Assembly: GCF_003865135.1 (NCBI RefSeq)
Contig: NZ_BHZC01000001.1
Location: 6,014,001 to 6,078,000 of the forward strand
From: Streptomyces chrestomyceticus JCM 4735
GTDB taxonomy: Bacteria; Actinomycetota; Actinomycetes; Streptomycetales; Streptomycetaceae
Length of the DNA stretch: 64,000 bases
Reading direction: 5' to 3'
The notes below the pieces were generated by a model. It searched no databases. It was not told where the DNA came from and was given only the letters and a program-made list of their open reading frames with translations. Both the position numbers and the translations under genes were made by a program. Shown piece after piece: positions 35,020 through 43,963 of this stretch (positions within the stretch are counted from its first letter, which is position 1; every line of letters starts with the position of its first letter).

Positions 35020-35724
35020 TCAGTCCGCGCGGAGAGGACTGACCCGTCCTTGCAGCAGCCGCGACAGGGAGGCGTGCACGTCCTCCACCGAGCGGTGCGG
35101 CTGGAACGACAGCCAGTCCAGTGCCGCCACGAGCACCATGCCGAGGAGGGCGGAGGCCGTCAGCGGGATGTCGAGTTCCTCGGTCAGCTCGCCGACGTCG
35201 ACGGCCTCCCGCAGCACGTCCTCGACGACGGCGACCGCCCGGCCCCGTACGGACTGCAAGGTCGGCTGCCAGACCCGGTTCGTACGCCACAGTTCCGCCA
35301 CGTACAACTGGGTCAGGGAGGGCGAGCCGGCGATGAAGTCCAGGCCCGCCCGGATCATCGCGTCCAACGCGTCGACCCGGGTGCCGCCGTCCACCCGCAC
35401 CGCCCGGTCGGCGGCGTCCCGGAGGGAGGCGGAGAGCAGGTCGATGCCGTCGCGCAGCAGCTCCTCGTAGAGCACGTTCTTGCTGGCGAAGTTGTAGTAG
35501 ACGGTGCCCTTGGCGACACCGGCGCGGTCGGCGATCTCGTCCACCGTGGTGGCGGAGAAGCCCTGTTCGGCGATGAGGGTGACCGCGGCGTCGAACAGCT
35601 TGCGCCGGGTGGCGCCCCGGCGGGGCCCGAGAGCCGGGGCGGCGGCTTCGGGCCCGGCGCCGGGGGCGGCGCCGCGAACGGCGCCGTCCCCGTGCCTGCC
35701 CCGGTGCTCGGTCCGCACGCTCAC
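35020..35724 (-). CDS. TetR-family regulator of the YhgE/ABC operon
   Basis: TetR repressor, 234 aa from the GTG at 35724, which overlaps the YhgE stop as GTGA; the frame extends upstream but only over YhgE coding sequence. An N-terminal Gly/Ala/Pro-rich tail of about 35 residues precedes the HTH (TRRKLFDAAVTLIAEQGFSA, VDEIADRAGVAKGTVYYNFA). The rest is the effector domain (FIAGSPSLTQLYVAELWRTN, ending SLSRLLQGRVSPLRAD). It is translationally coupled as the last gene of its operon, so it probably autoregulates through the site at 38811-38822. Confidence 0.9.
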   Translation of the reverse strand: MSVRTEHRGRHGDGAVRGAAPGAGPEAAAPALGPRRGATRRKLFDAAVTLIAEQGFSATTVDEIADRAGVAKGTVYYNFASKNVLYEELLRDGIDLLSASLRDAADRAVRVDGGTRVDALDAMIRAGLDFIAGSPSLTQLYVAELWRTNRVWQPTLQSVRGRAVAVVEDVLREAVDVGELTEELDIPLTASALLGMVLVAALDWLSFQPHRSVEDVHASLSRLLQGRVSPLRAD

Positions 35725-38009
35725 AGGCTCAGTTCCGGGTGCAGGTCCTTCATCCGTACGACCTGCCGGCTGCGCGCGGTCAGCGCCGTGAGCGCCAGCG
35801 CGGCCACCGTGAACACGGCCAGCACGATCGAGCCCTGCCACACGATCCCGAGGTCACCGCCGGTGATGAGCCGACGCAGGCCGTCCACCACGTAACTCAT
35901 CGGCAGGAACGGGTGGATCGCGCCGAAGAAGCCGGGGCTGGTCTGCACCGGGTACGTACCGCCCGCCGACGTCAGCTGAAGCATCAGCACGACGAGCGTC
36001 AGTACACGGCCCGCCGGCCCGAACTGCGCGCCGAAGAACTGGATGATGGCGGTGAACGCGGCCGTAGCCAGCAGCAGGAAGCCGATGGTGGCACCCGCGC
36101 GTTCCATCTCCAGGCCGAGGCCCCAGTGCAGTACGGCCATCAGGGCCAACACCTGCACCACGCCGATGGCGAAGGCCGGCAGCCAGGACCCGAGCGCGAT
36201 CCGCCAGCCCGGCGCCCCCGCGGCAAGCGCGCGCTTGCCGAGCGGCGCGAGCAGCATGTAAGCGACCATCGCGCCGACCCACAGGGACAGCGGGATGAAG
36301 TACGGGGCGAGACCGGTGCCGTAGTTCGGCGCCTTGTGCATCGACTTCGAGGCCAGCTCGACCGGGTTCGACATGACGTCGGTACGGGCGTCGCGGTCCT
36401 TCTTGTCGTAGTCCGGGATCTTGTCCACGCCGCTGTTCAGGCCACCGGCGAGCTGGTTGGATCCGTCCTTCAGCTTGTAGATGCCGCCCTTGAGGTCGAG
36501 CGCGCCGTCCTCCAACTGTCCGAGACCGTCGCCGATCTTTCCGGAGCCGTTCTTGGCGTCGCCGAGCTTGTCGTGCAGCTTTCCGGCGCCGTTGGCGATC
36601 TTTCCGCTGCCGTCGGCGATCTTTCCCGTACCGTTCGCCAGCTTTCCGCTGCCGTCGGCGAGCGTGTTGATGCCCTGGACGAACTGTCCGGCACCTTGGG
36701 AGACCTTCTGGGCACCGGCGTTGAGTTCGTTGATCTGGCCGATCGCCTTTTCCGCATTGCCGGCGATGCCCGGGGCCTTGTCGGCGACCAGCTCGGCACC
36801 CTTGTGCAGCTCGCCGAGCTGCGTACGGAGGTGCTGGAGGTCCAGCTTTCCTATGACTCCGTCAACCTTTTCCGCCGCGTCGGCGGCGAGTGCGGTGCCT
36901 GCCGCGATGCCCTTCAGCTTCGCGCAGTCGGCCTTGTCGGCGGAGGCGCCACCGCAGCGCTCCTGGTAGAGGGACCTGGCGTCCGCTGCGTTCTTCCGTG
37001 CCTCCGCGGCAGCCTTGGCGGAGTTCCCCGGAAGCTTGCCGAGGTCGTCGTCGAGAGCCTTGCTGAGGTCGGCGACGACGCGCGCCTTCTCGGCGATCTC
37101 CTTGCCGTGCGCCTTCAGGAACGGCAGGTCCTGCTTGGCGATGCCGTTGACCTTGTCGGCGAGCTGCTTGGTGCCCGCGGCCACCTGGCCGGCGCCGTCG
37201 CTGAGCTGCTTGCCCTTCGCCCTGGCGGTGCCGAGGCCCGAGTTGAGGTCCTTGGCGCCCTTGTTCACGGCACCCGCGCCCTGGCTCAGCTCGCCGGTCT
37301 TGTCGCGCAGCGACCCCGCGCCCTTGCCCAGCTCACCGAGCCCATCCGTCAGCTCACCATTCTTGTCCTTGGCCGTGCCGAGGCCGTCGGCGAGCTTGTC
37401 CGTGCCGTCCTTGGCCTTGCCCAGGCCGTCGTCGAGCTTGGTGGCGCCGTCCGCGGCCTTCGCGGTCTGGTCGTGCAGATCCGAGAACGACACAAAGATC
37501 TTGTCGAAGAACTCCCGCGACGACTTCGCCGAGGTCTTCGCGCGGATCTCCGAGAAGATCGTCTTGGAGATCGAGCCGACGATGTAGTTGTTCGCGTCGT
37601 TCGTACGGACCTGGAGCGCACCCGTCTCCGGGTGGTCGCCCGAGCTGGAGGCGATCCGCTCGCTGAAGTCCTTCGGAACGGTCAGGGAGAGGTAGTACGT
37701 ACCGTTCTCGACACCCTTCTCGGCGTCGGCGGAGCTGACCTCCTCCCAGTTGAACGTCTTGCTGTCCTTGACGTTCTTGACGAGTTCGTCGCCGGCCTGG
37801 ATCTTCTTGCCGGCGGCGGTGGCGCCCTGGTCGTCGTTGACGAGCGCGACCGGGATCTTGTCCAGGTTCGCGTACGGATCCCAGAACGAGCACAGGTACA
37901 GCGCGCCGTACAGCAGCGGGATCAGCATCAGGGCGACGAGGCCCAGCCGGGGGAGCCTCCCCCTGCCGAAGCGCTTGAGCTCAAGCGCGGCGAGCTTCGG
38001 CGAGCGCAT
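35721..38009 (-). CDS. YhgE/Pip-family membrane protein
   Basis: Large membrane protein, 762 aa, of the YhgE/Pip (phage infection protein) group with an ABC-2-type C-terminal membrane domain. One TM segment lies near residue 20-45 (LGLVALMLIPLLYGALYLCS). About 500 extracellular residues follow, with repeats of DGxxKLxDGLGxAK and GSGKIADGSGKIANGAGKL type, predicted coiled or beta-helical. The C-terminal TM segments begin at LAPYFIPLSLWVGAMVAYML and end near VLAVFTVAALALTALTA. The start at 38009 has GGAGGAAG and lies 29 bp inside the ATPase gene. Relatives are linked to T7SS-like secretion and to small-molecule export; substrate unknown. Confidence 0.9.
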   Translation of the reverse strand: MRSPKLAALELKRFGRGRLPRLGLVALMLIPLLYGALYLCSFWDPYANLDKIPVALVNDDQGATAAGKKIQAGDELVKNVKDSKTFNWEEVSSADAEKGVENGTYYLSLTVPKDFSERIASSSGDHPETGALQVRTNDANNYIVGSISKTIFSEIRAKTSAKSSREFFDKIFVSFSDLHDQTAKAADGATKLDDGLGKAKDGTDKLADGLGTAKDKNGELTDGLGELGKGAGSLRDKTGELSQGAGAVNKGAKDLNSGLGTARAKGKQLSDGAGQVAAGTKQLADKVNGIAKQDLPFLKAHGKEIAEKARVVADLSKALDDDLGKLPGNSAKAAAEARKNAADARSLYQERCGGASADKADCAKLKGIAAGTALAADAAEKVDGVIGKLDLQHLRTQLGELHKGAELVADKAPGIAGNAEKAIGQINELNAGAQKVSQGAGQFVQGINTLADGSGKLANGTGKIADGSGKIANGAGKLHDKLGDAKNGSGKIGDGLGQLEDGALDLKGGIYKLKDGSNQLAGGLNSGVDKIPDYDKKDRDARTDVMSNPVELASKSMHKAPNYGTGLAPYFIPLSLWVGAMVAYMLLAPLGKRALAAGAPGWRIALGSWLPAFAIGVVQVLALMAVLHWGLGLEMERAGATIGFLLLATAAFTAIIQFFGAQFGPAGRVLTLVVLMLQLTSAGGTYPVQTSPGFFGAIHPFLPMSYVVDGLRRLITGGDLGIVWQGSIVLAVFTVAALALTALTARSRQVVRMKDLHPELSL

Positions 38010-38793
38010 GGGCTGCTTCCTCCTCGTGGATGTCGGTCGTACCGGCCGTGCCGGTGGTCGAAGTGGGGGCGGGGGAGGCGGCGGGCTCGGTGGCCGCGGG
38101 CGCGGTCCGTACGACGATCGCGTCGCGCGGGGCGGTGCTGGCCGCCGCCACCACCGTCGTGCCGTTCAGGGCCAGGTCCCGCAGCATCTGCCAGGCCAGC
38201 GAACGTTCGTCCTCGGAGAGCTTGAGGTCGACGTCGTCGACGGCCACCAGCCGCGGGCCGTGCATGACGGCCAACGCGATTGACAACCGCAGTGCGTCAA
38301 TGCGCTCCAGGTCGCGTACGGCCGTGCGCAGTCCCTTCGGCAGCGTGGCGGGGTCGAGGCCGACGGCGGTCAGCGCGGCCTCGACGCGGGCCCGCGTCGC
38401 CTCCTTGTAGCGGCGGCCCCAGGGCAGCCGGGCGCCGAGCGAACCGGCCATCCGGCGGCCCAACAGGGCCTGCTCCTCCAGGTGTTCCCCTGCGGTCAGG
38501 GCCGGTTCCAGGTCGGCGATGCCGGGGACGTGCGCGATGGCGGTGAGGCTGCGCACCGTACCCATGCGCTTGGGGAGGGGGAAGCCGGCGACCGTCGCGT
38601 GGCCTTCGGCGAGCTTCATCCGGCCGGTGAGCGCCAGCAGGAGACAGGTGCGGCCGGAGCCCGATGGGCCCTCGACGGCGATCAGCGCACCCGGGTCCGC
38701 GGTGATGTGGACGTCTCTGAACGCCCACCCCCGCGGGCCTTTCACTCCGATTCCCCTGGCGTTGACCGCCGCCCCCTGGCGGGTGGTGTCCAC
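37981..38793 (-). CDS. Degenerate ABC-type ATP-binding protein partnered with YhgE
   Basis: ABC-cassette protein, 270 aa from the GTG at 38793 (AAAGGAGG upstream); the frame to 38964 crosses the operator. The Walker A reads GPSGSGRTC, with Arg (about residue 48) in place of the invariant Lys. No LSGGQ is present; the corresponding region is KGLRTAVRDLERIDALRLSI. The Walker B-like strand is LVAVDDVDLKL, without the usual catalytic Glu. The C-terminal 40 residues are Ala/Thr/Pro-rich. It is the first gene of the operon, overlapping the YhgE gene by 29 bp. It may be a weak or regulatory nucleotide-binding partner of the YhgE permease. Confidence 0.88.
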   Translation of the reverse strand: MDTTRQGAAVNARGIGVKGPRGWAFRDVHITADPGALIAVEGPSGSGRTCLLLALTGRMKLAEGHATVAGFPLPKRMGTVRSLTAIAHVPGIADLEPALTAGEHLEEQALLGRRMAGSLGARLPWGRRYKEATRARVEAALTAVGLDPATLPKGLRTAVRDLERIDALRLSIALAVMHGPRLVAVDDVDLKLSEDERSLAWQMLRDLALNGTTVVAAASTAPRDAIVVRTAPAATEPAASPAPTSTTGTAGTTDIHEEEAAHALAEARRA

Positions 38794-38810
38794 GGCCCCT
38801 CCTTTGATCT

Positions 38811-38822
38811 GACTGGTCAGTC
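38811..38822. promoter_or_regulatory. TetR-type operator upstream of the ABC/YhgE/TetR operon
   Basis: GACTG and CAGTC flank GT at 38811-38822, 18 bp upstream of the ATPase start. A related TTGACCAATCAG lies at about 38850-38861. Placement fits autorepression by the operon's TetR. Confidence 0.55.
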
Positions 38823-38998
38823 TAAAAGTGTGCCGTATGGAGTGGGCTATTGACCAATCAGCGCGCGATCCTGTGAACTCCGTCATGTGGCGGGTGGGGC
38901 GCTCCGATGCTTTTGGGGCGTTTGTTGGTGATGTTCTCGGTGTGGTCCGTGGTGCTGAGCGCACGGCCGTACCGGTTGGACACTTGCGACGGAGACCG

Positions 38999-41905
38999 AT
39001 GACTCACTCGGCCAAACTGATCGCCCCGCTCCTCGCGGGGGCCCTCGTCACGACGCTTCCACCGGCGTCGGCAGCTACTCCGGCAGCCACTTCGGCACCG
39101 GGCGCTCCGGCGGCAGCGGCGGTGCAGGCCGCCGGGCCTGCCGGATCCGCCTGGCCCGCCGACTCCACTCGGTCCACCGGACCTGCCCAGCCGTCCAGCG
39201 CCTCCTGCTCCCCGCGGGACCTGGACCGTTCCGGCGCGCGGCCCTCCGAGGCGAAACGTTCCGCCACGGACGACGGCGACGGCTGGACCCCCACCGCCAC
39301 CCGTATCGACCCCGAAGACGGCCACCACGCCTTCGTCGGCAACGGCTACCTCGGCCAGCGGATAGCCCCCAACGGCGCCGGCTACACGGCCCCCGGCGAG
39401 ACGACCGGCTGGCCGCTGAAGACACCGCGTTACGACGGTTCCTTCGTCTCCGGCCTGTACGCACGCGGCCCGGAGAAGCTGAAGGGCCGCCAGGCCATCG
39501 CCGCGCTCCCCACCTGGACCGGCCTCGACGTGACCGCCGCCGGCGACCGCCCGCAGACCTTCGACTCCTCGACCCCGGCGGGCCGCATCTCGAACTACCG
39601 CCAGACGCAATTCATTCGCTGCGGACTGGTCCGTACATCACTGACGTGGACGGCCGCCGACGGGCGCGTCACCGACCTCGTGTACGACGTACTCGCGGAC
39701 CGCACCAACGCGCACACCGGCGCCGTACGGCTGCGCATGACGCCCAACTGGGGCGGCCGGGCCACCGTCACCGACCGTCTCGACGGACGCGGCGCGCGCC
39801 GCATGACGCAGACCGGCGGCGGCGCGCGGCCGGGCAGCCGGACGATGGACGTGACCTTCCGTACGGACGGCACGAACACGGACGGCGCCATCGCCTCGGC
39901 CCTGCGCCCCGGCTCCCAGGTCCGCCCGCAGGACGCGCCCGCGAAGCACGCGCCCACGCGACAGGCGAGCGCGGGCGCGGCGAAGGATCTGAGCAACCAG
40001 CAGAGCGTGACGTTCCCCGTACGGGCCGGGCGTTCCTACGAGCTGACCAAGTACGTCGGCGTCGACACCGCCCTCACCTCCCGTACTCCGCGCGCCGCCG
40101 CGACCACCGCCGCGCAGCGGGCTGCGGACCGGGGCTGGGACGCCCTGTACCGGAAGCACGCCGCCGCCTGGCAGAAACTGTGGCGCAGCGACGTCGAGGT
40201 GAAGGGCCGCGGGCACCGGGACTTGCAGGCGTGGGTGCGTGCGGCGCAGTACGGGCTGCTGTCCAGCACGCGTTCCGGCAGCAGCGACAGCATCAGCCCG
40301 GCCGGACTGACCAGTGACAACTACGCGGGCGAAATCTTCTGGGACGCCGAGACGTGGATGTACCCGGGACTCCTGGCCGCCCACCCCGACCTGGCCAAGT
40401 CCGTCGTGGACTACCGCTACAAGACCCGGGCCGGCGCCGCCGCGAACGCGAAGAAGCTGGGCTACAAGGGCCTGTTCTACCCGTGGACCAGCGGCAGCAA
40501 GGGCGACCTCTGGAACGAGTGCCACAGCTGGGACCCGCCGCACTGCAAGACCCAGAACCACCTGATGGGCGACGTGTCCCTGGCCGCCTGGCAGTACTAC
40601 CTCGCCACCAAGGACACCACCTGGCTGCGTGAACGCGGCTGGCCGGTGCTGAAGGGCAGCGCGGAATTCTGGGCCTCGCGCGTCACCCGTAACGGCGACG
40701 GCAGCTACTCGGTCAAAAACGTCGCCGGACCGGACGAGTACAGCAACGGCGTGAACGACGGCGTTTTCACCAACGCCGGCGCAGTCACCGCGCTGCGCAA
40801 CGCCGGACGCGCCGCCGCACTACTCGGCCGGTCCGCGCCCGCCGCCTGGAAGGACATCGCCGACCGCATCCGCATCCCGTACGACGCGAAGAACGACGTC
40901 TTCCAGCAGTACGACGGCTACCGGAACACGATGATCAAGCAGGCCGACACCGTCCTGCTCATGTACCCGCTGGAATGGCCGATGTCGCAGCGCGCCAAGG
41001 TCAACACGCTCGACCACTACGCCGCTCTCACCGACCCGGACGGCCCCGCCATGACCGACTCGGTGCACGCCGTCGCCGCCGCCGGAGCCGGCGAGCCGGG
41101 CTGCTCGACGTACACGTACATGATGCGTTCCATCAAGCCGTTCGTACGCGGCGCCTTCCACCAGTTCTCCGAGGCGCGCGGCGACAAGGCGGGCGCGGGC
41201 GACCCGCACGCCGGATCGCCCGCGCAGGACTTCCTCACCGGCAAGGGCGGTTTCCTGCAGACCTTCACCAACGGGCTGACCGGGCTGCGGATGCGCGAGG
41301 ACCGGGTGCACCTGGACCCGATGCTGCCGCCGCAACTGTCCGACGGCGTCACGCTGCGCGGGCTGCGCTGGCAGGGGCGTACGTACGACGTGGAGATCGG
41401 CGCGCACAGCACGACGGTGCGGCTGACGGCGGGCGCGCCGATGCGCGTCGAGTCGCCGGAGGGCGAGCGCGTGGTGAGCCGCGGCGTACCGCTGACGCTC
41501 AAGACCCGCCGCCCTGACCTCGCGGCGACGGACAACGTGGCCCGCTGCACCACGGCGCGGGCCACGTCGGAGGAGCCCGGTATGTACGCGGGCGCCGCCG
41601 TGGACGGCAACGCGGCCACCTCCTGGACGCCGGACGGTCCTGACGGCACCCTGACCGTCGACCTCGGCAAGTCGTCACGGATCGGACAGATCACGCCGCG
41701 CTGGAAGGACGGTGAGCCCGCCTCGTACGTGGCGCAGGTCTCGACGGACGGCAAGCACTGGTACGGCACCGGGTACGACGGGCGCACGACGGCCCGCTAC
41801 GTACGGCTCACGGTGCGCGGCGCAGAAGCGACGAAGGGCGGCCGGCGCCCCGGGCTCGCGGAGCTGACGGTGCAGAAGGCCGCGGGACCGGCGGCCGGGG
41901 AGTAG
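38999..41905 (+). CDS. Secreted GH65 glycosidase (trehalose/kojibiose-type) with discoidin domain
   Basis: Exported GH65-type enzyme, 968 aa, probably an acid trehalase or related alpha-glucoside hydrolase. The start at 38999 (GGAG upstream) gives a Sec signal (LIAPLLAGALVTTLPPASA). An Ala/Pro/Ser-rich linker of about 60 residues follows. The N-terminal beta-sandwich starts near DGWTPTATRIDPEDGHHAFV. The (alpha/alpha)6 barrel has EIFWDAETWMYPGLL, and the general acid Glu is in AGPDEYSNGVNDGVFTN. A C-terminal F5/8-type (discoidin) carbohydrate-binding domain runs from ARATSEEPGMYAGAAVDGN to YVRLTVRGAE. Being divergent from the ABC/YhgE operon may be incidental. Confidence 0.92.
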   Translation: MTHSAKLIAPLLAGALVTTLPPASAATPAATSAPGAPAAAAVQAAGPAGSAWPADSTRSTGPAQPSSASCSPRDLDRSGARPSEAKRSATDDGDGWTPTATRIDPEDGHHAFVGNGYLGQRIAPNGAGYTAPGETTGWPLKTPRYDGSFVSGLYARGPEKLKGRQAIAALPTWTGLDVTAAGDRPQTFDSSTPAGRISNYRQTQFIRCGLVRTSLTWTAADGRVTDLVYDVLADRTNAHTGAVRLRMTPNWGGRATVTDRLDGRGARRMTQTGGGARPGSRTMDVTFRTDGTNTDGAIASALRPGSQVRPQDAPAKHAPTRQASAGAAKDLSNQQSVTFPVRAGRSYELTKYVGVDTALTSRTPRAAATTAAQRAADRGWDALYRKHAAAWQKLWRSDVEVKGRGHRDLQAWVRAAQYGLLSSTRSGSSDSISPAGLTSDNYAGEIFWDAETWMYPGLLAAHPDLAKSVVDYRYKTRAGAAANAKKLGYKGLFYPWTSGSKGDLWNECHSWDPPHCKTQNHLMGDVSLAAWQYYLATKDTTWLRERGWPVLKGSAEFWASRVTRNGDGSYSVKNVAGPDEYSNGVNDGVFTNAGAVTALRNAGRAAALLGRSAPAAWKDIADRIRIPYDAKNDVFQQYDGYRNTMIKQADTVLLMYPLEWPMSQRAKVNTLDHYAALTDPDGPAMTDSVHAVAAAGAGEPGCSTYTYMMRSIKPFVRGAFHQFSEARGDKAGAGDPHAGSPAQDFLTGKGGFLQTFTNGLTGLRMREDRVHLDPMLPPQLSDGVTLRGLRWQGRTYDVEIGAHSTTVRLTAGAPMRVESPEGERVVSRGVPLTLKTRRPDLAATDNVARCTTARATSEEPGMYAGAAVDGNAATSWTPDGPDGTLTVDLGKSSRIGQITPRWKDGEPASYVAQVSTDGKHWYGTGYDGRTTARYVRLTVRGAEATKGGRRPGLAELTVQKAAGPAAGE

Positions 41906-41932
41906 CCGAGAACGGTTCAGGATCCCCCTCGG

Positions 41933-41992
41933 AACGGCCCGGGTCGACGACCCCTGAAAATCGCCACGTAGCGACCTGGGCCGTTTTTCTTT
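41933..41992 (+). terminator. Rho-independent terminator after the GH65 gene
   Basis: AACGGCCCGGGTCG (41933-41946) pairs with CGACCTGGGCCGTT (41972-41985) through 14 bp with one G-T. The right arm runs into TTTTTCTTT. It is one of few canonical T-tailed terminators in the window. Confidence 0.88.
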
Positions 41993-42022
41993 GACGCAGT
42001 CATTGATTTGGTCACTGTCCGG

Positions 42023-42074
42023 CCACTGGCCTGAGTCACTGGTCCGAATCACTGGATCGGATCATTGGTCTGGA
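42023..42074. repeat. Four imperfect 13-bp tandem repeats upstream of the PBP gene
   Basis: Units CCACTGGCCTGAG, TCACTGGTCCGAA, TCACTGGATCGGA and TCATTGGTCTGGA follow each other without a gap. They end 99 bp before the penicillin-binding protein start. Confidence 0.85.
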
Positions 42075-42173
42075 CCGAAAGTGACCAATCCGTCCCCTGA
42101 ACGAGACATCTGTGACCGCGTCCGTCACATAGTGTCCGGACACGCACGGTGTGTCTGACCTGGGAGGGGAACT

Positions 42174-43868
42174 GTGCGTACGGGTGTGAAGTACGTGGTC
42201 GGCGGGGTCTTCGCCGCGGTGGTGGGTGTGGTCGGCGTGGGCGCGTACAACGTCTACGAGGCATTCGCCGGCGGCGACTCCGGTACGTCCGGGACGACGG
42301 CCGGTACGACCGCCTCCAGACCGACCGGTCCACCGAGCGAGGAAGAAGTGCGCAACACCGCGCGCGACTTCCTCGCGGCCTGGAGCAAGGGCGACACCGA
42401 GACCGCCGCCCTCCTCACGGACAACGCCGAGGGCGCGCGCCGGGCGCTGACCGGCTTCCACGACGACGGCCTGGTGTCGAAGGTGTCCTTCGAGGCCGGG
42501 CAGAGCGACGGCGCGAAGGTCCCCTTCCACGTCACCGCCGAGCTCTCGGTGGGCAAGGGCGACGGGAAGGCCAAGGGCACGGACGAGGGTAAGGACGCGG
42601 GCGAGGGGAAGGGCGGATCGGAGCACTCGACCTGGTCGTACGATTCCGCGCTGCGCGTCGTACGCGGCAAGACCACCGGCAAGGCGCTCGTCGACTGGCA
42701 GCCCACCGTGGTCCACCCCGCCCTGCACCGCGGCGAGAGCCTGCAGACCGGCTCCGACGGCGCGCCGCCCGTCAAGGCGGTCGACCGTAACGGCGCCGAA
42801 CTGGACGCCGAGGCCCTCCCTTCGCTCGGCGCCATCCTGCCCGCCCTCCGGGAGAGCTACGGAGAGAAGGCGGGCGGCGTCCAGGGCATCGAAGTGCGCG
42901 TGGTGGGCGAAAGCGGCGAGCCGGGCAGGACGCTGCACACCGTCGTCAAGGGCCGTGAAGGAACGTTGCGCACGACGCTGGACGCGAACGTGCAGCGCGC
43001 GGCCGAAGCGGCGGTCAAGGACTACCGCCAGGCGTCGGTCGTCGTGGTCAAGCCGGGCAGTGGGGACATCCTTGCGGTGGCCAACCACCGTACGGACCAG
43101 TTCAACGCGGCCTTCCAGGGCCGGCTGGCGCCCGGCTCCACGATGAAGGTCGTCACGGCCGCGATGCTGATGGAGAAGGGCCTGGTTTCCGCAGGCAAGA
43201 GCGTGGAGTGCCCGAAGTACGCGTCGGCGGGCGGACGCTCGTTCCACAACCAGGGCATGTTCGCGATCAGCGGCGGTACGTTCGCCGACAGTTTCGCGCG
43301 CTCCTGCAACACCGCCTTCATCAGCCTGGCCGACCGCCTCTCGGGCACGGACCTGAGCGACGAGGCGCAGGAAGTCTTCGGACTCGGCAAGGACTGGAAG
43401 GCCGGGATACCGACGTTCGACGGCAGCGTGCCGCAGAGCGACGGCGCGGAGACCCCGGCGGCGCTCATCGGCCAGGGCCGCGTCCAGGCCAACCCGCTGA
43501 ACATGGCGTCCGTGGCCGCCACCGCCAAGGCCGGGTACTTCTCCCAGCCCGTCCTGGTCTCACCGGAACTGGACGGCCGGCGCGTCGCCCACGCGAGCCG
43601 CGCCCTGCCCCCCTCGGTCGCCGCGCAACTGCGGGCCATGATGCGGCGTACGGCCGTGAGCGGCACCGGCGCGCGGGCGATGGCCGGACTCAGCGGCGAC
43701 ATCGGCGCGAAGACCGGTTCGGCGGAGGCCGACGGCCAGGGCGACGCCAACAGTTGGTTCCTCGGTTACCGCAACGACGCCGCGGCGGCCGCGGTCGTCC
43801 AGCAGGGTGGTCACGGCGGCGACGCGGCGGGACCGATTGTCCGGAGGGTGCTCGCGGCGCGCCGCTGA
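42174..43868 (+). CDS. Penicillin-binding transpeptidase with NTF2-like (MecA_N) domain
   Basis: Membrane-anchored D,D-transpeptidase for peptidoglycan cross-linking, 564 aa. The GTG start at 42174 follows GAGGGGA. A single N-terminal TM (YVVGGVFAAVVGVVGVGAYN) is followed by a Gly/Thr linker and the NTF2-like domain (EEEVRNTARDFLAAWSKGDT), which contains a Lys/Gly/Glu-rich loop (KGDGKAKGTDEGKDAGEGKG). The transpeptidase domain begins with RTTLDANVQRAAEAAV. Its motifs are APGSTMK (Ser about 322), SCN (Ser about 377) and KTG (Lys about 513). Similar to low-affinity class B PBPs of actinomycetes, which can tolerate beta-lactams. The 13-bp repeat array lies in its upstream region. Confidence 0.93.
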   Translation: MRTGVKYVVGGVFAAVVGVVGVGAYNVYEAFAGGDSGTSGTTAGTTASRPTGPPSEEEVRNTARDFLAAWSKGDTETAALLTDNAEGARRALTGFHDDGLVSKVSFEAGQSDGAKVPFHVTAELSVGKGDGKAKGTDEGKDAGEGKGGSEHSTWSYDSALRVVRGKTTGKALVDWQPTVVHPALHRGESLQTGSDGAPPVKAVDRNGAELDAEALPSLGAILPALRESYGEKAGGVQGIEVRVVGESGEPGRTLHTVVKGREGTLRTTLDANVQRAAEAAVKDYRQASVVVVKPGSGDILAVANHRTDQFNAAFQGRLAPGSTMKVVTAAMLMEKGLVSAGKSVECPKYASAGGRSFHNQGMFAISGGTFADSFARSCNTAFISLADRLSGTDLSDEAQEVFGLGKDWKAGIPTFDGSVPQSDGAETPAALIGQGRVQANPLNMASVAATAKAGYFSQPVLVSPELDGRRVAHASRALPPSVAAQLRAMMRRTAVSGTGARAMAGLSGDIGAKTGSAEADGQGDANSWFLGYRNDAAAAAVVQQGGHGGDAAGPIVRRVLAARR

Positions 43869-43963
43869 GGGGAAGGGTCGACACTGGGCGTGCCCGCGTC
43901 GGGGCCTGCCCGCCTCCCGGGGGCATGTCCGTCCCCGGGCGTCGACTAACGGGAGGACCCCTC

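Noticed and set aside
35739..38225. 828-codon plus-strand frame opposite the YhgE gene
   Set aside because: Composition mirrors the antisense of the DGLGK repeats; no start context and no motif.
42023..42074. CRISPR-like array
   Set aside because: Units are 13 bp, contiguous and without spacers; no cas gene nearby.
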